A stretch of 32,370 nt of DNA. It comes from a virus. Position 1 is the stretch's first letter, and each line of letters starts with the position of its first letter. Location: IMG/VR virus record IMGVR_UViG_3300034759_000313, positions 1 to 32,370 of that record. One strand, written 5' to 3'. Of this stretch, positions 20,356-27,879 are shown piece by piece. The notes under the pieces are model-generated. The model had not been told where the DNA came from. It saw only the letters and a program-made list of their open reading frames with translations, and did not search any database. The translations under genes were made by a program, and so were the position numbers.

Positions 20356-22145
20356 CACCTCACCCAAGGCAGACAACAAAGGCGGAATTGCTCGGGGCGC
20401 TAAAGGCGGCCGGAGCGGTCGTTCAGGGCAACAAAATTAAATGTCCCTTCCACGACGACCACAGCCCCTCGGCAGGGGTGTTTCAGGGCGACGATGGAAT
20501 CTGGCGTTACCGCTGCCACAGTTGCGGGACAAAAGGCGACGTGTATGACATCGAGGCCCGAATGACGGGAAGGCCCCTTGCCGAAATACTCCGAGAAAAT
20601 GCACAGGATGCCACAGAATCGAAAAACGCGGTCAGACCCTACCCATCACGCCCGCAAAGGCCGTTCGCCGATTTAGGGGCAATCTATGGCCTTCTGGAGG
20701 CACAACACGGCGGCCGGCTGGAAGCCCTGCACGAATATACAACCGTGGACGGCCAACACATCCAGTATGTGATTCGCTGGCGAAACGCCGACGGCAAAAA
20801 AACCATAAGACCAGCGGTCAAGACATCAGCGGGGCTCGAACTGCGTTCCCCCGAAAATCGGTTTTTGTATCGTTTACCGGAAACGGACAAGGCAAAAACG
20901 GTCGTTGTCGTCGAGGGCGAGGCCAAAGCCGATATCCTGGCCGAATATGGCTTTACCGCAACCACCAGCGCAGGCGGCAGCAAGGCAGCGGCAAAAACCG
21001 ACTGGCAGCCGCTGGCCGGGAAAAATATCATCCTCTGGCCGGATTATGACACAGCGGGTATGGCCTATGCCGATGATGTCCGGCGAATCCTTGATGGGTT
21101 GGATTGCAAAATTAAGATAATCGACCCTGCAACGCTTGACTTGCCGGAAACCGGAGACGTGGTTGATTATGTGCAGCAGGTCAAAAATGCAGGTCTTGAT
21201 GATTTTGGCGTTAAAGAGGCATTGCTTGACGTTTTCAAAAACAAGGCCCATACAACCGGCCCGTCGGCGGAACTCGATGTTTATTACGAGGCGATTTTCG
21301 ACAAGCGATTTTGCACGGTTAAAACGGGTTTTTCAATCCTCGACGGCTTGATACAGGTGATGCCGGAGAGTTTGACCGTTGTGTGCGGCAGCCCAGGCGC
21401 AAGCAAAAGTCTGATGATGTTGCAGTGGCTGGCATTTCTCCTCGAGCAAGGAACCAAAGCCGCCTGTTTGATGCTGGAACGCAAGCGACCTTTTCATCTT
21501 GCACGGGCCCTCGCACAGCGGGCGGGCATTGCACACCTGACACATATCGATTGGGCGCAGAGCAATCCTGATTTAGTGAGACAGGTCAAAGAGGAACATC
21601 GGGAGTTTATTGACCGGATTGGCAGGTCGATTTGGGTATCGCCCGATAAGCAAATGACACAGGCTGATATTATCAATTGGGCCAAACAGAGGGCAGATAC
21701 CGGTCATCGGCTGATGATAATCGACCCGGCGACGCTGGCGGGGCGCATGGATGAACCTTACAAGGCGGATGAAAAATTTGTGCAGGGGCTGAAGGCGGTT
21801 GCGGATACTACAAAGACGGCCATTGTTGTTGTCTTGCACCCCATCAAAGGGCAATGCATTATGCCCGATTTATCCAGTGTATCTGGTGGGGCTGTCTATC
21901 AGCGGGCGGCCGACTGCGCGCTTTGGCTGGATAACCACGACCCACAAGTGTCGAACGTTTTTATCGCTCACGGGTATTCGGCAACCGAAGAGGTCGAGCA
22001 TAACCGGACGCTGATAATCCTGAAAAGTAGGGATGGGTCGGGGACGAATAGCCGGATTGCCTTTGATTTTTCGGCGGAGGATTTGACACTAAAAGAGATG
22101 GGGCTAATCGTGAAAAAGAAGAAAAAAAAGCGAACTGACGATTGA
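20352..22145 (+). CDS. Bifunctional primase-helicase
   Basis: 597 aa, T7 gp4-like. The zinc-binding domain has CPFHDDHSPS (C31, H34) and CHSCGTKGD (C55, C58). The TOPRIM-like primase core has VVVEGEAKADIL (~185-196) and DYDTAG (231-236). The RecA-like helicase has Walker A GSPGASKS (346-353), LMLERKR, a Walker B-like RLMIIDPATLAG (~454-465) and the later VSGGAVYQRAADC. It lays RNA primers and unwinds the fork. The C-terminus is a run of lysines. It overlaps the initiator stop by 4 bases, so both are one operon. No phage DNA polymerase was found, so the host polymerase is probably recruited. Confidence 0.95.
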   Translation: MTPHPRQTTKAELLGALKAAGAVVQGNKIKCPFHDDHSPSAGVFQGDDGIWRYRCHSCGTKGDVYDIEARMTGRPLAEILRENAQDATESKNAVRPYPSRPQRPFADLGAIYGLLEAQHGGRLEALHEYTTVDGQHIQYVIRWRNADGKKTIRPAVKTSAGLELRSPENRFLYRLPETDKAKTVVVVEGEAKADILAEYGFTATTSAGGSKAAAKTDWQPLAGKNIILWPDYDTAGMAYADDVRRILDGLDCKIKIIDPATLDLPETGDVVDYVQQVKNAGLDDFGVKEALLDVFKNKAHTTGPSAELDVYYEAIFDKRFCTVKTGFSILDGLIQVMPESLTVVCGSPGASKSLMMLQWLAFLLEQGTKAACLMLERKRPFHLARALAQRAGIAHLTHIDWAQSNPDLVRQVKEEHREFIDRIGRSIWVSPDKQMTQADIINWAKQRADTGHRLMIIDPATLAGRMDEPYKADEKFVQGLKAVADTTKTAIVVVLHPIKGQCIMPDLSSVSGGAVYQRAADCALWLDNHDPQVSNVFIAHGYSATEEVEHNRTLIILKSRDGSGTNSRIAFDFSAEDLTLKEMGLIVKKKKKKRTDD

Positions 22146-22176
22146 AACCAGAAACCTTAATCTGGAGTAGTTAAGT

Positions 22177-22263
22177 ATGGTTACGAAAAACCCTGTTATC
22201 AGGCCAAAAACGCAGAATGTAACCGGATGTAACCGGTTAACCGGTGTTTTGACAACTTTTTAA
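22177..22263 (+). CDS. Doubtful 28-aa ORF overlapping the dyad element
   Basis: The ATG at 22177 is preceded by CTGGAG with 9-base spacing. The peptide is MVTKNPVIRPKTQNV and onward, ending LTTF. The 3' half is the left arm of a large inverted repeat, so the coding appearance may be accidental. It might be a leader peptide. Confidence 0.3.
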   Translation: MVTKNPVIRPKTQNVTGCNRLTGVLTTF

Positions 22264-22322
22264 AATATTTACTCGCGAGGAAAGTTATCAAAATTGTGGT
22301 TACATCGGTTACATTCGGTTAC
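22219..22322. repeat. Large dyad-symmetric element (operator or origin candidate)
   Basis: The left arm 22219-22242 (three GTAACC-type units, one diverged) matches the inverted right arm 22298-22322 with two G/A changes and one indel. Nested inside, TGACAACTTT (22250-22259) mirrors AAAGTTATCA (22281-22290) with one mismatch. A centre of AAATATTT and CTCGCGAG lies between. It follows the primase-helicase gene. Repeated half-sites in opposite orientation suggest a protein-binding array. I see no good promoter in 22146-22368. Confidence 0.7.
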
Positions 22323-22368
22323 GTTGTCGTAAAACTCGACATAGAATTGCAAGAAAAAAGAGTACATA

Positions 22369-22551
22369 ATGACACGCACAACACACAAAGAAATTTCATT
22401 GGCCAAGGCACTACAGAAAATCGAACAAAACGGTCTTGTTTACGAGTGGCAATTGCGGTCGGCAATACTCGAATATGACGGCGGGTTAAGCCGTGATGAA
22501 GCAGACCGTCGCGCGGCTGAAGAAGTACTCAGTCGTATGAAGCAAAAGTGA
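22369..22551 (+). CDS. Small hypothetical protein, 60 aa
   Basis: The ATG at 22369 has only a weak ribosome site. The peptide is helical and charged (SLAKALQKIEQNGLVYEWQL, then RRAAEEVLSRMKQK) with no known domain. It follows the dyad element and may be under its control. Confidence 0.55.
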   Translation: MTRTTHKEISLAKALQKIEQNGLVYEWQLRSAILEYDGGLSRDEADRRAAEEVLSRMKQK

Positions 22552-22604
22552 CAACCGGATGTCAGAGCAAAAAAAGAAAACGAATTTGTTGAAAGGATTT
22601 GACG

Positions 22605-22859
22605 ATGGAACGTATCCGAAAACGAAGAGCCGATATCCCAAAAATCTACCGCAAGACCTACGACACGGCGATGCAGGGCAAGAGTCTTAAATCAGCGGTG
22701 AAGGCGTTCTGCTTGGAGTGCGTCTGCTGGCAGAAAGAAGAAGTTCAGCTCTGCACATCCCTGGCCTGCCCCTTGTATCCTTACAGACCCTACAAACAAG
22801 GGTCAAAAAAGGCCTCTGAGAGCGTTAATTTCGGCGCAGAATCGAAAAACTCCGGCTGA
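22605..22859 (+). CDS. Conserved four-cysteine small protein
   Basis: 84 aa from the ATG at 22605 after GAAAGGATTTG. KAFCLECVCWQKEEVQLCTS, then LACPLYPYRPYK, is a C-x2-C-x-C ... C ... C-P-L-x-P-Y-R-x-Y pattern that recurs in small phage and bacterial proteins of unknown function; zinc binding is likely. The C-terminal ~15 residues are encoded by the left arm of the next inverted repeat. Confidence 0.8.
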   Translation: MERIRKRRADIPKIYRKTYDTAMQGKSLKSAVKAFCLECVCWQKEEVQLCTSLACPLYPYRPYKQGSKKASESVNFGAESKNSG

Positions 22860-22904
22860 CCCTACCCACGGGTAGGGGGAACGTCCGTTCGTCGATTCTG
22901 CGCC
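22833..22904. repeat. 13-bp perfect inverted repeat enclosing a GC hairpin; structured RNA candidate
   Basis: GGCGCAGAATCGA (22833-22845) pairs with TCGATTCTGCGCC (22892-22904). Inside, CCCTACCC (22860-22867) pairs with GGGTAGGG (22870-22877). The whole is flanked by direct copies of AAAAAAGGCCT (22805-22815 and 22907-22917). It begins within the last codons of the four-cysteine gene. No T-run follows on the + strand. The 298 bases from 22860 to 23157 otherwise hold no gene I can support. Confidence 0.6.
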
Positions 22905-23157
22905 CGAAAAAAGGCCTTCAGGGGCACTTTGGGGAATAGCAGACCTTTGGTGCACTGGCAAAAGGTACTACCCCCGAAAAAAAGACAGCATAGGGCGGCG
23001 GAACCAACCCTATACAGCAGTAAAATTTCTTTCCAAAGAAAACCGATTACATCAGGAATAGAACAAACAAGACAAGGGATAGGGTACGCGACCCGAACAC
23101 CGGAAAACCCACCGGCCTGCCGCGTCTTTTTTCTTGGGTCGTCGAAAAGGGTATTCG

Positions 23158-23298
23158 ATGGACAATGAACTTCATACACCGATTGAGCAACTCCTACGAA
23201 GCATCCCCGAAATCTGGGGAACGTTCGACATTGATTCGCTGCCTGCCGACTATGAACGGCGGGTTCGCACTGAATACGATAAACGGCATAAAAAGTGA
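23158..23298 (+). CDS. Small hypothetical protein, 46 aa
   Basis: The ATG at 23158 follows AAAAGGGTATTCG. The product MDNELHTPIEQLLRSIPEIW and onward ends in a charged helix (YERRVRTEYDKRHKK). No known domain. The stop overlaps the first GAACC unit of the next repeat. Confidence 0.5.
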   Translation: MDNELHTPIEQLLRSIPEIWGTFDIDSLPADYERRVRTEYDKRHKK

Positions 23299-23306
23299 AC
23301 CGTTTT

Positions 23307-23467
23307 TGAACTTTTTGAACCGCGCGTGGACTGTCAAAACAAAATCTGATTTTCTTAAAAAATTTACGCTGTAAAATCGGCGTTTTCACGTCAAAAACCC
23401 ACATCCCAAAAAATTATTAAAATTTTTCGCGCTGAAGGTCTGCGCATTCGCAGGTTCAAAAAGTTCA
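23307..23467. repeat. 15-bp perfect inverted repeat framing an AT-rich segment
   Basis: TGAACTTTTTGAACC (23307-23321) is the exact reverse complement of GGTTCAAAAAGTTCA (23453-23467). Another GAACC lies at 23298-23302, giving three GAAC units with T-tract spacing on the left. The 131 bases between are AT-rich and include AAAATTATTAAAATTTTT-like near-palindromes. The interval 23299-23518 has no gene. It lies just before the HTH and terminase genes: candidate operator, packaging site or second origin. Confidence 0.65.
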
Positions 23468-23518
23468 CACGGACAATGTCCTTACAAACTAAATGACTTT
23501 TTTTTGAGGTTGTAAGCA

Positions 23519-23716
23519 ATGACAGAAAAAGAACTTTATACGACCGGCGAAATTGCGGATATATTGGGCGAACCACCGACAAGGGTTCAATACATTATCG
23601 CGAAGCACAGGCTAAAACCCGTTCAAAGAATCGGCATTTTTCGGTTGTTTAGTAAAGAGCAGGTCGAAGCCATTAAACAGGCCCTTTACGGGATTCAGAT
23701 AAGGGGGGACAAATGA
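23519..23716 (+). CDS. MerR-like HTH DNA-binding protein
   Basis: 65 aa. LYTTGEIADILGEPPTRVQY is a helix-turn-helix of the MerR/excisionase type, and RIGIFRLFSKEQVEAIKQAL is the wing and following helix. The ATG follows GAGGTTGTAAGCA. It sits between the 15-bp inverted repeat and the late promoter, so it may regulate the late operon by binding one of these sites (inference). It is too short for a repressor with an effector domain. Confidence 0.85.
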   Translation: MTEKELYTTGEIADILGEPPTRVQYIIAKHRLKPVQRIGIFRLFSKEQVEAIKQALYGIQIRGDK

Positions 23717-23780
23717 GCGAATCCCTGCTGATTTCCTATCGGGACGTTTGCCGCAAAGGCTGATTGCTCTGATTATCCGC

Positions 23781-23808
23781 TTGAAATTATCCGTTATTGT
23801 GATAGACT
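23781..23808 (+). promoter_or_regulatory. Promoter for the terminase/late operon (extended -10)
   Basis: TTGAAA (23781-23786), a 16-base spacer and TAGACT (23803-23808), with TGA directly before the -10 (extended -10 form). Transcription would start near 23815, giving a short leader before the GTG at 23837. Confidence 0.5.
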
Positions 23809-23836
23809 GCCGAAAAACCAGCAAAGGGAATGCGGC

Positions 23837-24322
23837 GTGAAAATAAATCAGGCGGAATTTGACCGATTGGTAATGTCCTTGCTCTCTGGCACGAGCCCTG
23901 AAAAGGTCGTCGAGCATTGTCAGGCAAATTTAGGCCTCACTGCCAAAGAGGCCCTGAAGGTTGTCAACGAGGCCAGAAAGAAAATCACCCTCGCGGCGGA
24001 TTTTGTGCGGGATGAGCAATTGGGCACGGCCATCTCGCGTATCAACAATATCTACTCCAGGGCGATACGCGAGCTGGATATCAAGACGGCATTGCAGGCC
24101 CAGCGGGAATTAAACAAACTGATGGGGCTTTACAGCGCCGATGCCGGAGGAACTGGTTCGGACGGGATGGGGGAGGTGTATCGCGAAAAGCTGGAATTGA
24201 TTAAGCAGTATATTTTACCGCTTGAATTGGTCGACGAAAAATATCCCATCGAAGAGCACGTCAGAGTAGCGGCGGAAATCGTGCGTGAAAAAAAATACAA
24301 CACAAGCATATCAGACCGCTAA
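23837..24322 (+). CDS. Terminase small subunit
   Basis: 161 aa with GTG start after GGGAATGCGGC. The N-terminal helices (QAEFDRLVMSLLSGTSPEKV, then LTAKEALKVVNEARKKI) look like the DNA-binding region, followed by a central helical oligomerisation part (ISRINNIYSRAIRELDIKTA, QRELNKLMGLY) and a C-terminal segment that would meet the large subunit. It recognises the packaging site. It overlaps the large subunit gene by 38 bases in another frame. The family was recognised by size, fold pattern and position. Confidence 0.82.
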   Translation: MKINQAEFDRLVMSLLSGTSPEKVVEHCQANLGLTAKEALKVVNEARKKITLAADFVRDEQLGTAISRINNIYSRAIRELDIKTALQAQRELNKLMGLYSADAGGTGSDGMGEVYREKLELIKQYILPLELVDEKYPIEEHVRVAAEIVREKKYNTSISDR

Positions 24323-26363
24323 AGACAGGGCGCGTAAGCGCAGTCTTTGGGTAACGCGGGCGGGGCAGGACATCGGGCCTATACCACCCGTCAAAGATAT
24401 TGAGCGGCGGATGATGGGCGAAAAATCGTTCCGGTTTTTTTGCGAGACGTATTTTCCGCAGTTATTCCGCCTGGCCTGGTCGGATGACCACCTGCGGGTG
24501 ATTCAGAAAATCGAATCCGTCGTTGTTTTTCACAATACCTTTGCCGTGGCAATGCCGCGCGGCAGCGGCAAAACAACATTAAGTCTTGCGGCCGTCATCT
24601 GGGCCGTCCTGACGGGCAAGCACGAGTTTGTTTATCTGCTGGCCTCGGCGGACGACCAGGCGATTAAATTGCTCGGAAACATCAAAAATCAATTGTCCGC
24701 CAACCCATTACTGCTTGAGGATTATCCCGAATCCATCTATCCCATCCAGCGACTGGAAAATGAGGCTCGACGCTGCACAGGTCAAAAATGCCTTGGGGCC
24801 CCCACGCATATCAAGTGGGGCGTTAACGAGATTGTGCTGCCGACCATCCCCAACAGCAAGTCGTCTGGAGCCGTGGTACGGGCCTGCGGGCTTGCGGGCA
24901 ATTTCCGCGGGGCGATGGTTGTCCGGCCAAACGGGCAATCGATACGCCCTACACTGGTAGTCGCTGACGACCCGCAGAACGACGCATCTGCAAGGTCGAT
25001 GGTACAGACCGCAGAGCGTCTGTCTATCCTTAATGGCACCATCATCGGGCTGGCCGGCCCCGACCAGAAAACCGGTGTCATCGTGCCGTGTACGGTGATT
25101 CAGCGGGGTGATTTAGCCGACCAGATTTTAGACCATAAGCGATTTCCCGCCTGGCGCGGGGAGCGAACGAAGATGATTTATCAATGGCCGAAAAACGCGG
25201 ATTTATGGGCCGAGTATTGCCGATTGCGGGAACAGTCCATACGCGATAATGGGCACGGGCAAGAGGCCACGGAATTTTATCGCAGAAACAGAGAGGCGAT
25301 GGACGAGGGGGCTGTTGTGGCCTGGCCTGCCCGTTTTTCGCCGGAGGCCGGTGAAATCAGTGCCCTGCAGGCGGTATATAATCTGCTGCTGGATTACAAG
25401 GAGCAAGGGTTTGCCGCCGAGTTTCAGAATGAGCCGCTTAGTGAGACGTTAGACGAAGAGTCGCTGCTGACGGCGGAGGATGTCTGGAGCAAAGCCAACG
25501 GAAGACCTCGCGGACACGTCCCGCCGCAATGCACAAAATTAACGGCGTTTATTGATGTCCACGACAATCTGTTGTTTTATACGGTGTGCTGCTGGGAAGA
25601 TAATTTTACGGGGTATGTGGTGGATTACGGCACCTTCCCCAAACAAAATCGGCGCCATTTTACGCTGGCAAACGCGACGCATACTCTCGGACAGATGTTT
25701 CCGGAGGCGGGGCGGGACGGGGCGATTTTAGCGGGGCTGGAGTCCCTTGTTAAGACCCTGCTGGAGACTAATTATCAGCGGGGGCAGGGCTATATGCAGA
25801 TTGATCGGCTGCTTGTTGACATGGGGTATAAAGATAAGATTGTCGCGGCGGTTAAATTCCGTGCGGGCGGCTCGACGATGATGCTCTCTAAGGGTGTTGG
25901 TATACGAGCGGGCAACCGCCCCATCTCGCAATACCAGCGCAAGGTGGGGTGGAAACTTGGATATCACTGGTACATCCCCAACGTCGCACGGACGCAGGAA
26001 CACCCGCATATGGTGATTGATACAAATTTTTGGAAATCATTTTTACACGACCGATTTTTAACGCCGCCTGGGGATGCGGCATCGTTGACGTTGTTTGGAA
26101 AGCCGGAGCAGCACGAGTTGTTTGCCGCGCATATCGCTGACAGCGAGACGTGGGTGATGACACACGGCCAGGGGCGCGACGTCAAGGAGTGGCGTCTCAA
26201 ACCATCCAAGCCCGATAACCACTGGCTGGACTGTCTTGTTGGATGTGCCGCGGCGGCCAGTGAACAGGGAATTGCTCTTGAAGGCCAACAGATAATGGCG
26301 TCGCGACAAAAGAAACGCCTGAAAATATCCGAATTGCAATCCAAAAAAAGGAGTGCCCGATGA
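24285..26363 (+). CDS. Terminase large subunit
   Basis: 692 aa with GTG start at 24285 inside the small-subunit gene. Walker A is AMPRGSGKTT (~89-98), with LLASADDQAIKLL after it and Walker B LVVADDPQND (~224-233). The C-terminal RNase H-like nuclease has TAFIDVHDN, RLLVDMGYKDK and a late HWLDCLVG aspartate. It pumps DNA into the prohead and cuts concatemers. It is longer than average, comparable to large gpA-type terminases. The stop overlaps the next ATG (ATGA). Confidence 0.95.
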   Translation: MKKNTTQAYQTAKDRARKRSLWVTRAGQDIGPIPPVKDIERRMMGEKSFRFFCETYFPQLFRLAWSDDHLRVIQKIESVVVFHNTFAVAMPRGSGKTTLSLAAVIWAVLTGKHEFVYLLASADDQAIKLLGNIKNQLSANPLLLEDYPESIYPIQRLENEARRCTGQKCLGAPTHIKWGVNEIVLPTIPNSKSSGAVVRACGLAGNFRGAMVVRPNGQSIRPTLVVADDPQNDASARSMVQTAERLSILNGTIIGLAGPDQKTGVIVPCTVIQRGDLADQILDHKRFPAWRGERTKMIYQWPKNADLWAEYCRLREQSIRDNGHGQEATEFYRRNREAMDEGAVVAWPARFSPEAGEISALQAVYNLLLDYKEQGFAAEFQNEPLSETLDEESLLTAEDVWSKANGRPRGHVPPQCTKLTAFIDVHDNLLFYTVCCWEDNFTGYVVDYGTFPKQNRRHFTLANATHTLGQMFPEAGRDGAILAGLESLVKTLLETNYQRGQGYMQIDRLLVDMGYKDKIVAAVKFRAGGSTMMLSKGVGIRAGNRPISQYQRKVGWKLGYHWYIPNVARTQEHPHMVIDTNFWKSFLHDRFLTPPGDAASLTLFGKPEQHELFAAHIADSETWVMTHGQGRDVKEWRLKPSKPDNHWLDCLVGCAAAASEQGIALEGQQIMASRQKKRLKISELQSKKRSAR

Positions 26364-26602
26364 AGACGGAAGAATTTGAACAGATTGTTAAGGTCAAACC
26401 GGAGACGGCGTTAGCGGGTTTGATGGTCAAGCATATTGTGGCTCTTTATGATTTTATTCGCGAACACGAATCGGGCGTCAGGCCTTCTCGTTCTTATGCG
26501 TTTTGGGACGAGAAGATAGGGGATATACAAGCCTACCTATGTCTTCTTGACGCGATGGTTCTTGAGCGTTTGGCAAAACAAACAGATGGAACGATTCAGT
26601 AA
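26360..26602 (+). CDS. Small protein, copy 1 of a duplicated pair flanking the methyltransferase
   Basis: 80 aa. From residue 22 it reads MVKHIVALYDFIREHES, then WDEKIGDIQAYLCLLDAMVL, almost the same as the protein at 27352. The first 21 residues have no counterpart there. No known domain; it is helical and acidic. DNA similarity to 27352-27552 is also high. It overlaps the terminase stop (ATGA). Confidence 0.8.
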   Translation: MKTEEFEQIVKVKPETALAGLMVKHIVALYDFIREHESGVRPSRSYAFWDEKIGDIQAYLCLLDAMVLERLAKQTDGTIQ

Positions 26603-26624
26603 CAAAATTGAGGTATTATTTCTG

Positions 26625-27365
26625 GTGAGAATGCTTGACCTATTTAGCGGTATCGGCGGCTTTGCATATGCCGCCAAGCAGATTTGGGGCGATGATTTGG
26701 AGATTGCCGCGTTTTGCGAAAGAGATGAATTTTGCCGAAAAGTGCTTAAAAAAAGATTTCCGAGCGTCCCGATAATCGACGACATACACGAGATGAATGG
26801 AAAAAATTATGGAACAGTTGACCTTATTTGCGGCGGATTCCCGTGTCAGCCAGTGTCTGTCGCCGGGAAACAAATGGGCCAGGCGGATGACCGCTGGCTC
26901 TGGCCTGAAATGTTCCGCGTTTGTCGAGACGCAAGGCCCCGTTGGGTCATTGCTGAAAATGTGCCTGGCCTCATTGCGATGGAACTCGACGGCGTGCTTG
27001 CTGACTTGGAAAGCGAAGGCTACCAGACAGGGACGCTTGTACTTCCGGCTTGCGGCGTCGGCGCCCCGCACCGACGAGAACGGGTTTGGATTGTGGGCCA
27101 CGCCGGCGGCGGCGGTAGCGCGGGAGTTTTACCCGACACCAACAACACAGGACGCCAAAAACAACGGCAGCAAAAGCCAGCAGGCGAGGAACACACCGCC
27201 GCTGAACGCTGTTGCCGGTGGCCCGCTGAACCCGAATTGGGTAGAGTGGCTTATGGGGTACCCCGCAGGGTGGACAGACTTAGAGCGTTAGGCAACGCCA
27301 TCGTACCGCAGGTGGCAATGGAGATATTCCGCGCAATACGGAAGATTGATTATGGTCAAGCATAG
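26625..27365 (+). CDS. Cytosine-5 DNA methyltransferase (Dcm-type)
   Basis: 246 aa. I prefer GTG 26625 because GAGGT lies 10 bases upstream; ATG 26631 is an alternative. Motif I is MLDLFSGIGGFAYA, motif IV GGFPCQPVSVAGK with the catalytic Cys of P-C-Q, motif VI AENVPGL, motif VIII RRERVWIVG, and motif X RVDRLRALGNAIVPQVA. It transfers methyl groups to cytosine C5, probably against host restriction. It is short: the target-recognition region between motifs VIII and X is only ~55 residues and Gly/Gln/Lys-rich. A second apparent gene occupies another frame here (26797-27291). Paralogous small genes flank it. Confidence 0.93.
   Translation: MRMLDLFSGIGGFAYAAKQIWGDDLEIAAFCERDEFCRKVLKKRFPSVPIIDDIHEMNGKNYGTVDLICGGFPCQPVSVAGKQMGQADDRWLWPEMFRVCRDARPRWVIAENVPGLIAMELDGVLADLESEGYQTGTLVLPACGVGAPHRRERVWIVGHAGGGGSAGVLPDTNNTGRQKQRQQKPAGEEHTAAERCCRWPAEPELGRVAYGVPRRVDRLRALGNAIVPQVAMEIFRAIRKIDYGQA
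26797..27291 (+). CDS. Overprinted ORF inside the methyltransferase gene (methyltransferase-associated family)
   Basis: 164 aa, +1 frame relative to the methyltransferase and wholly inside it. A start at ATG 26809 gives MEQLTLFAADSRVSQCLS; ATG 26797 adds four residues. The sequence is not shadow-like: RRMTAGSGLKCSAFV, SLRWNSTACLLTWKAKAT, GLWATPAAAVAREFYPTPTT, and WVEWLMGYPAGWTDLE are strings I know from phage proteins annotated next to, or as part of, cytosine methyltransferases. Both frames therefore look conserved. It could assist target recognition, or be a cryptic second product. A strong ribosome site is lacking. Confidence 0.6.
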   Translation: MEKIMEQLTLFAADSRVSQCLSPGNKWARRMTAGSGLKCSAFVETQGPVGSLLKMCLASLRWNSTACLLTWKAKATRQGRLYFRLAASAPRTDENGFGLWATPAAAVAREFYPTPTTQDAKNNGSKSQQARNTPPLNAVAGGPLNPNWVEWLMGYPAGWTDLER

Positions 27366-27552
27366 TGTAGCGTTGTATGATTTTATTCGCGAGCACGAGG
27401 CGGACGATAAACCCTATGCGTCTCTATGCGACACTATGCGGCCCTATATATACTGGGATGAGAAAATCGGAGACATACAAGCCTACTTGTGTCTTTTAGA
27501 CGCAATGATTCTTGAGCGTTTTGCAAAACAAAAAGACGAAACGACATCGTAA
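27352..27552 (+). CDS. Small protein, copy 2 of the duplicated pair
   Basis: 66 aa from ATG 27352, which lies inside the last codons of the methyltransferase gene. It reads MVKHSVALYDFIREHEAD, then WDEKIGDIQAYLCLLDAMIL, paralogous to 26360-26602. It lacks copy 1's N-terminal extension and has extra residues (~20-35) before the conserved WDEK. The function is unknown. Confidence 0.78.
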   Translation: MVKHSVALYDFIREHEADDKPYASLCDTMRPYIYWDEKIGDIQAYLCLLDAMILERFAKQKDETTS

Positions 27553-27568
27553 AAAAAACGGCAGACCG

Positions 27569-27754
27569 ATGACAAAAGAAAAAATTGTGCTGTCTGACAT
27601 CGCCGCACAGCGGCAGACGGGGCTGATATGTACCCAATGCGGATGCCGTCATATCTACGTCTATCACACCGACACACGCAAAACCTATGTCATCCGATAT
27701 CGCAAGTGCCGGTATTGTGGCAAAACATACACCACCATCGAGCGGCTAAAATGA
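27569..27754 (+). CDS. Small zinc-ribbon protein (NrdR/Ogr-like ribbon)
   Basis: 61 aa from ATG 27569; the frame is open upstream but overlaps the previous gene. CTQCGCRHIYVYHT ... YRKCRYCGKTYTTIERL is a C-x2-C ... C-x2-C zinc ribbon whose end resembles the NrdR ribbon (C-x2-C-G-x-x-[FY]-T-T-x-E) and Ogr/Delta activators. A transcription role for late genes is possible. After it, 27755-27879 has no gene and no convincing promoter. Confidence 0.75.
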   Translation: MTKEKIVLSDIAAQRQTGLICTQCGCRHIYVYHTDTRKTYVIRYRKCRYCGKTYTTIERLK

Positions 27755-27879
27755 CCGAAAATTAAAAAAAAATACCAGTTATGGTAAGATTATAACAAAT
27801 CCCAAAAAAGCCTGTTCTAAAATGGCGTTGCTGCGGTATTATATCTACAGAGCAATGATTTTTTTTACAGGCGGCAGAA

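Noticed and set aside
22249-22254. TTGACA as a -35 box within the dyad element
   Set aside because: No -10-like sequence at 15-19 bases downstream.
22296-22478. 60-aa ORF starting in the right arm of the dyad element
   Set aside because: Its first residues are just the repeat; it overlaps the better-placed ORF at 22369 in another frame.
22929-23168. 79-aa + strand ORF in the same stretch
   Set aside because: No good start or ribosome site, no domain, and it ends inside the small gene at 23158.
22862-23404. 180-aa ORF on the minus strand in the non-coding region
   Set aside because: It would be the only minus-strand gene, has odd Cys/Phe-rich composition, runs antiparallel to a small + gene and covers structured repeats.
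23713-23763. 16-codon ORF after the HTH gene, with ATGA overlap and a G-rich site upstream
   Set aside because: Too short to support; could be a leader peptide, but nothing else backs it.
27781-27788. ATGGTAAG, same core as the replication iterons
   Set aside because: One 8-mer is expected about once by chance in a genome of this size; there is no array here.
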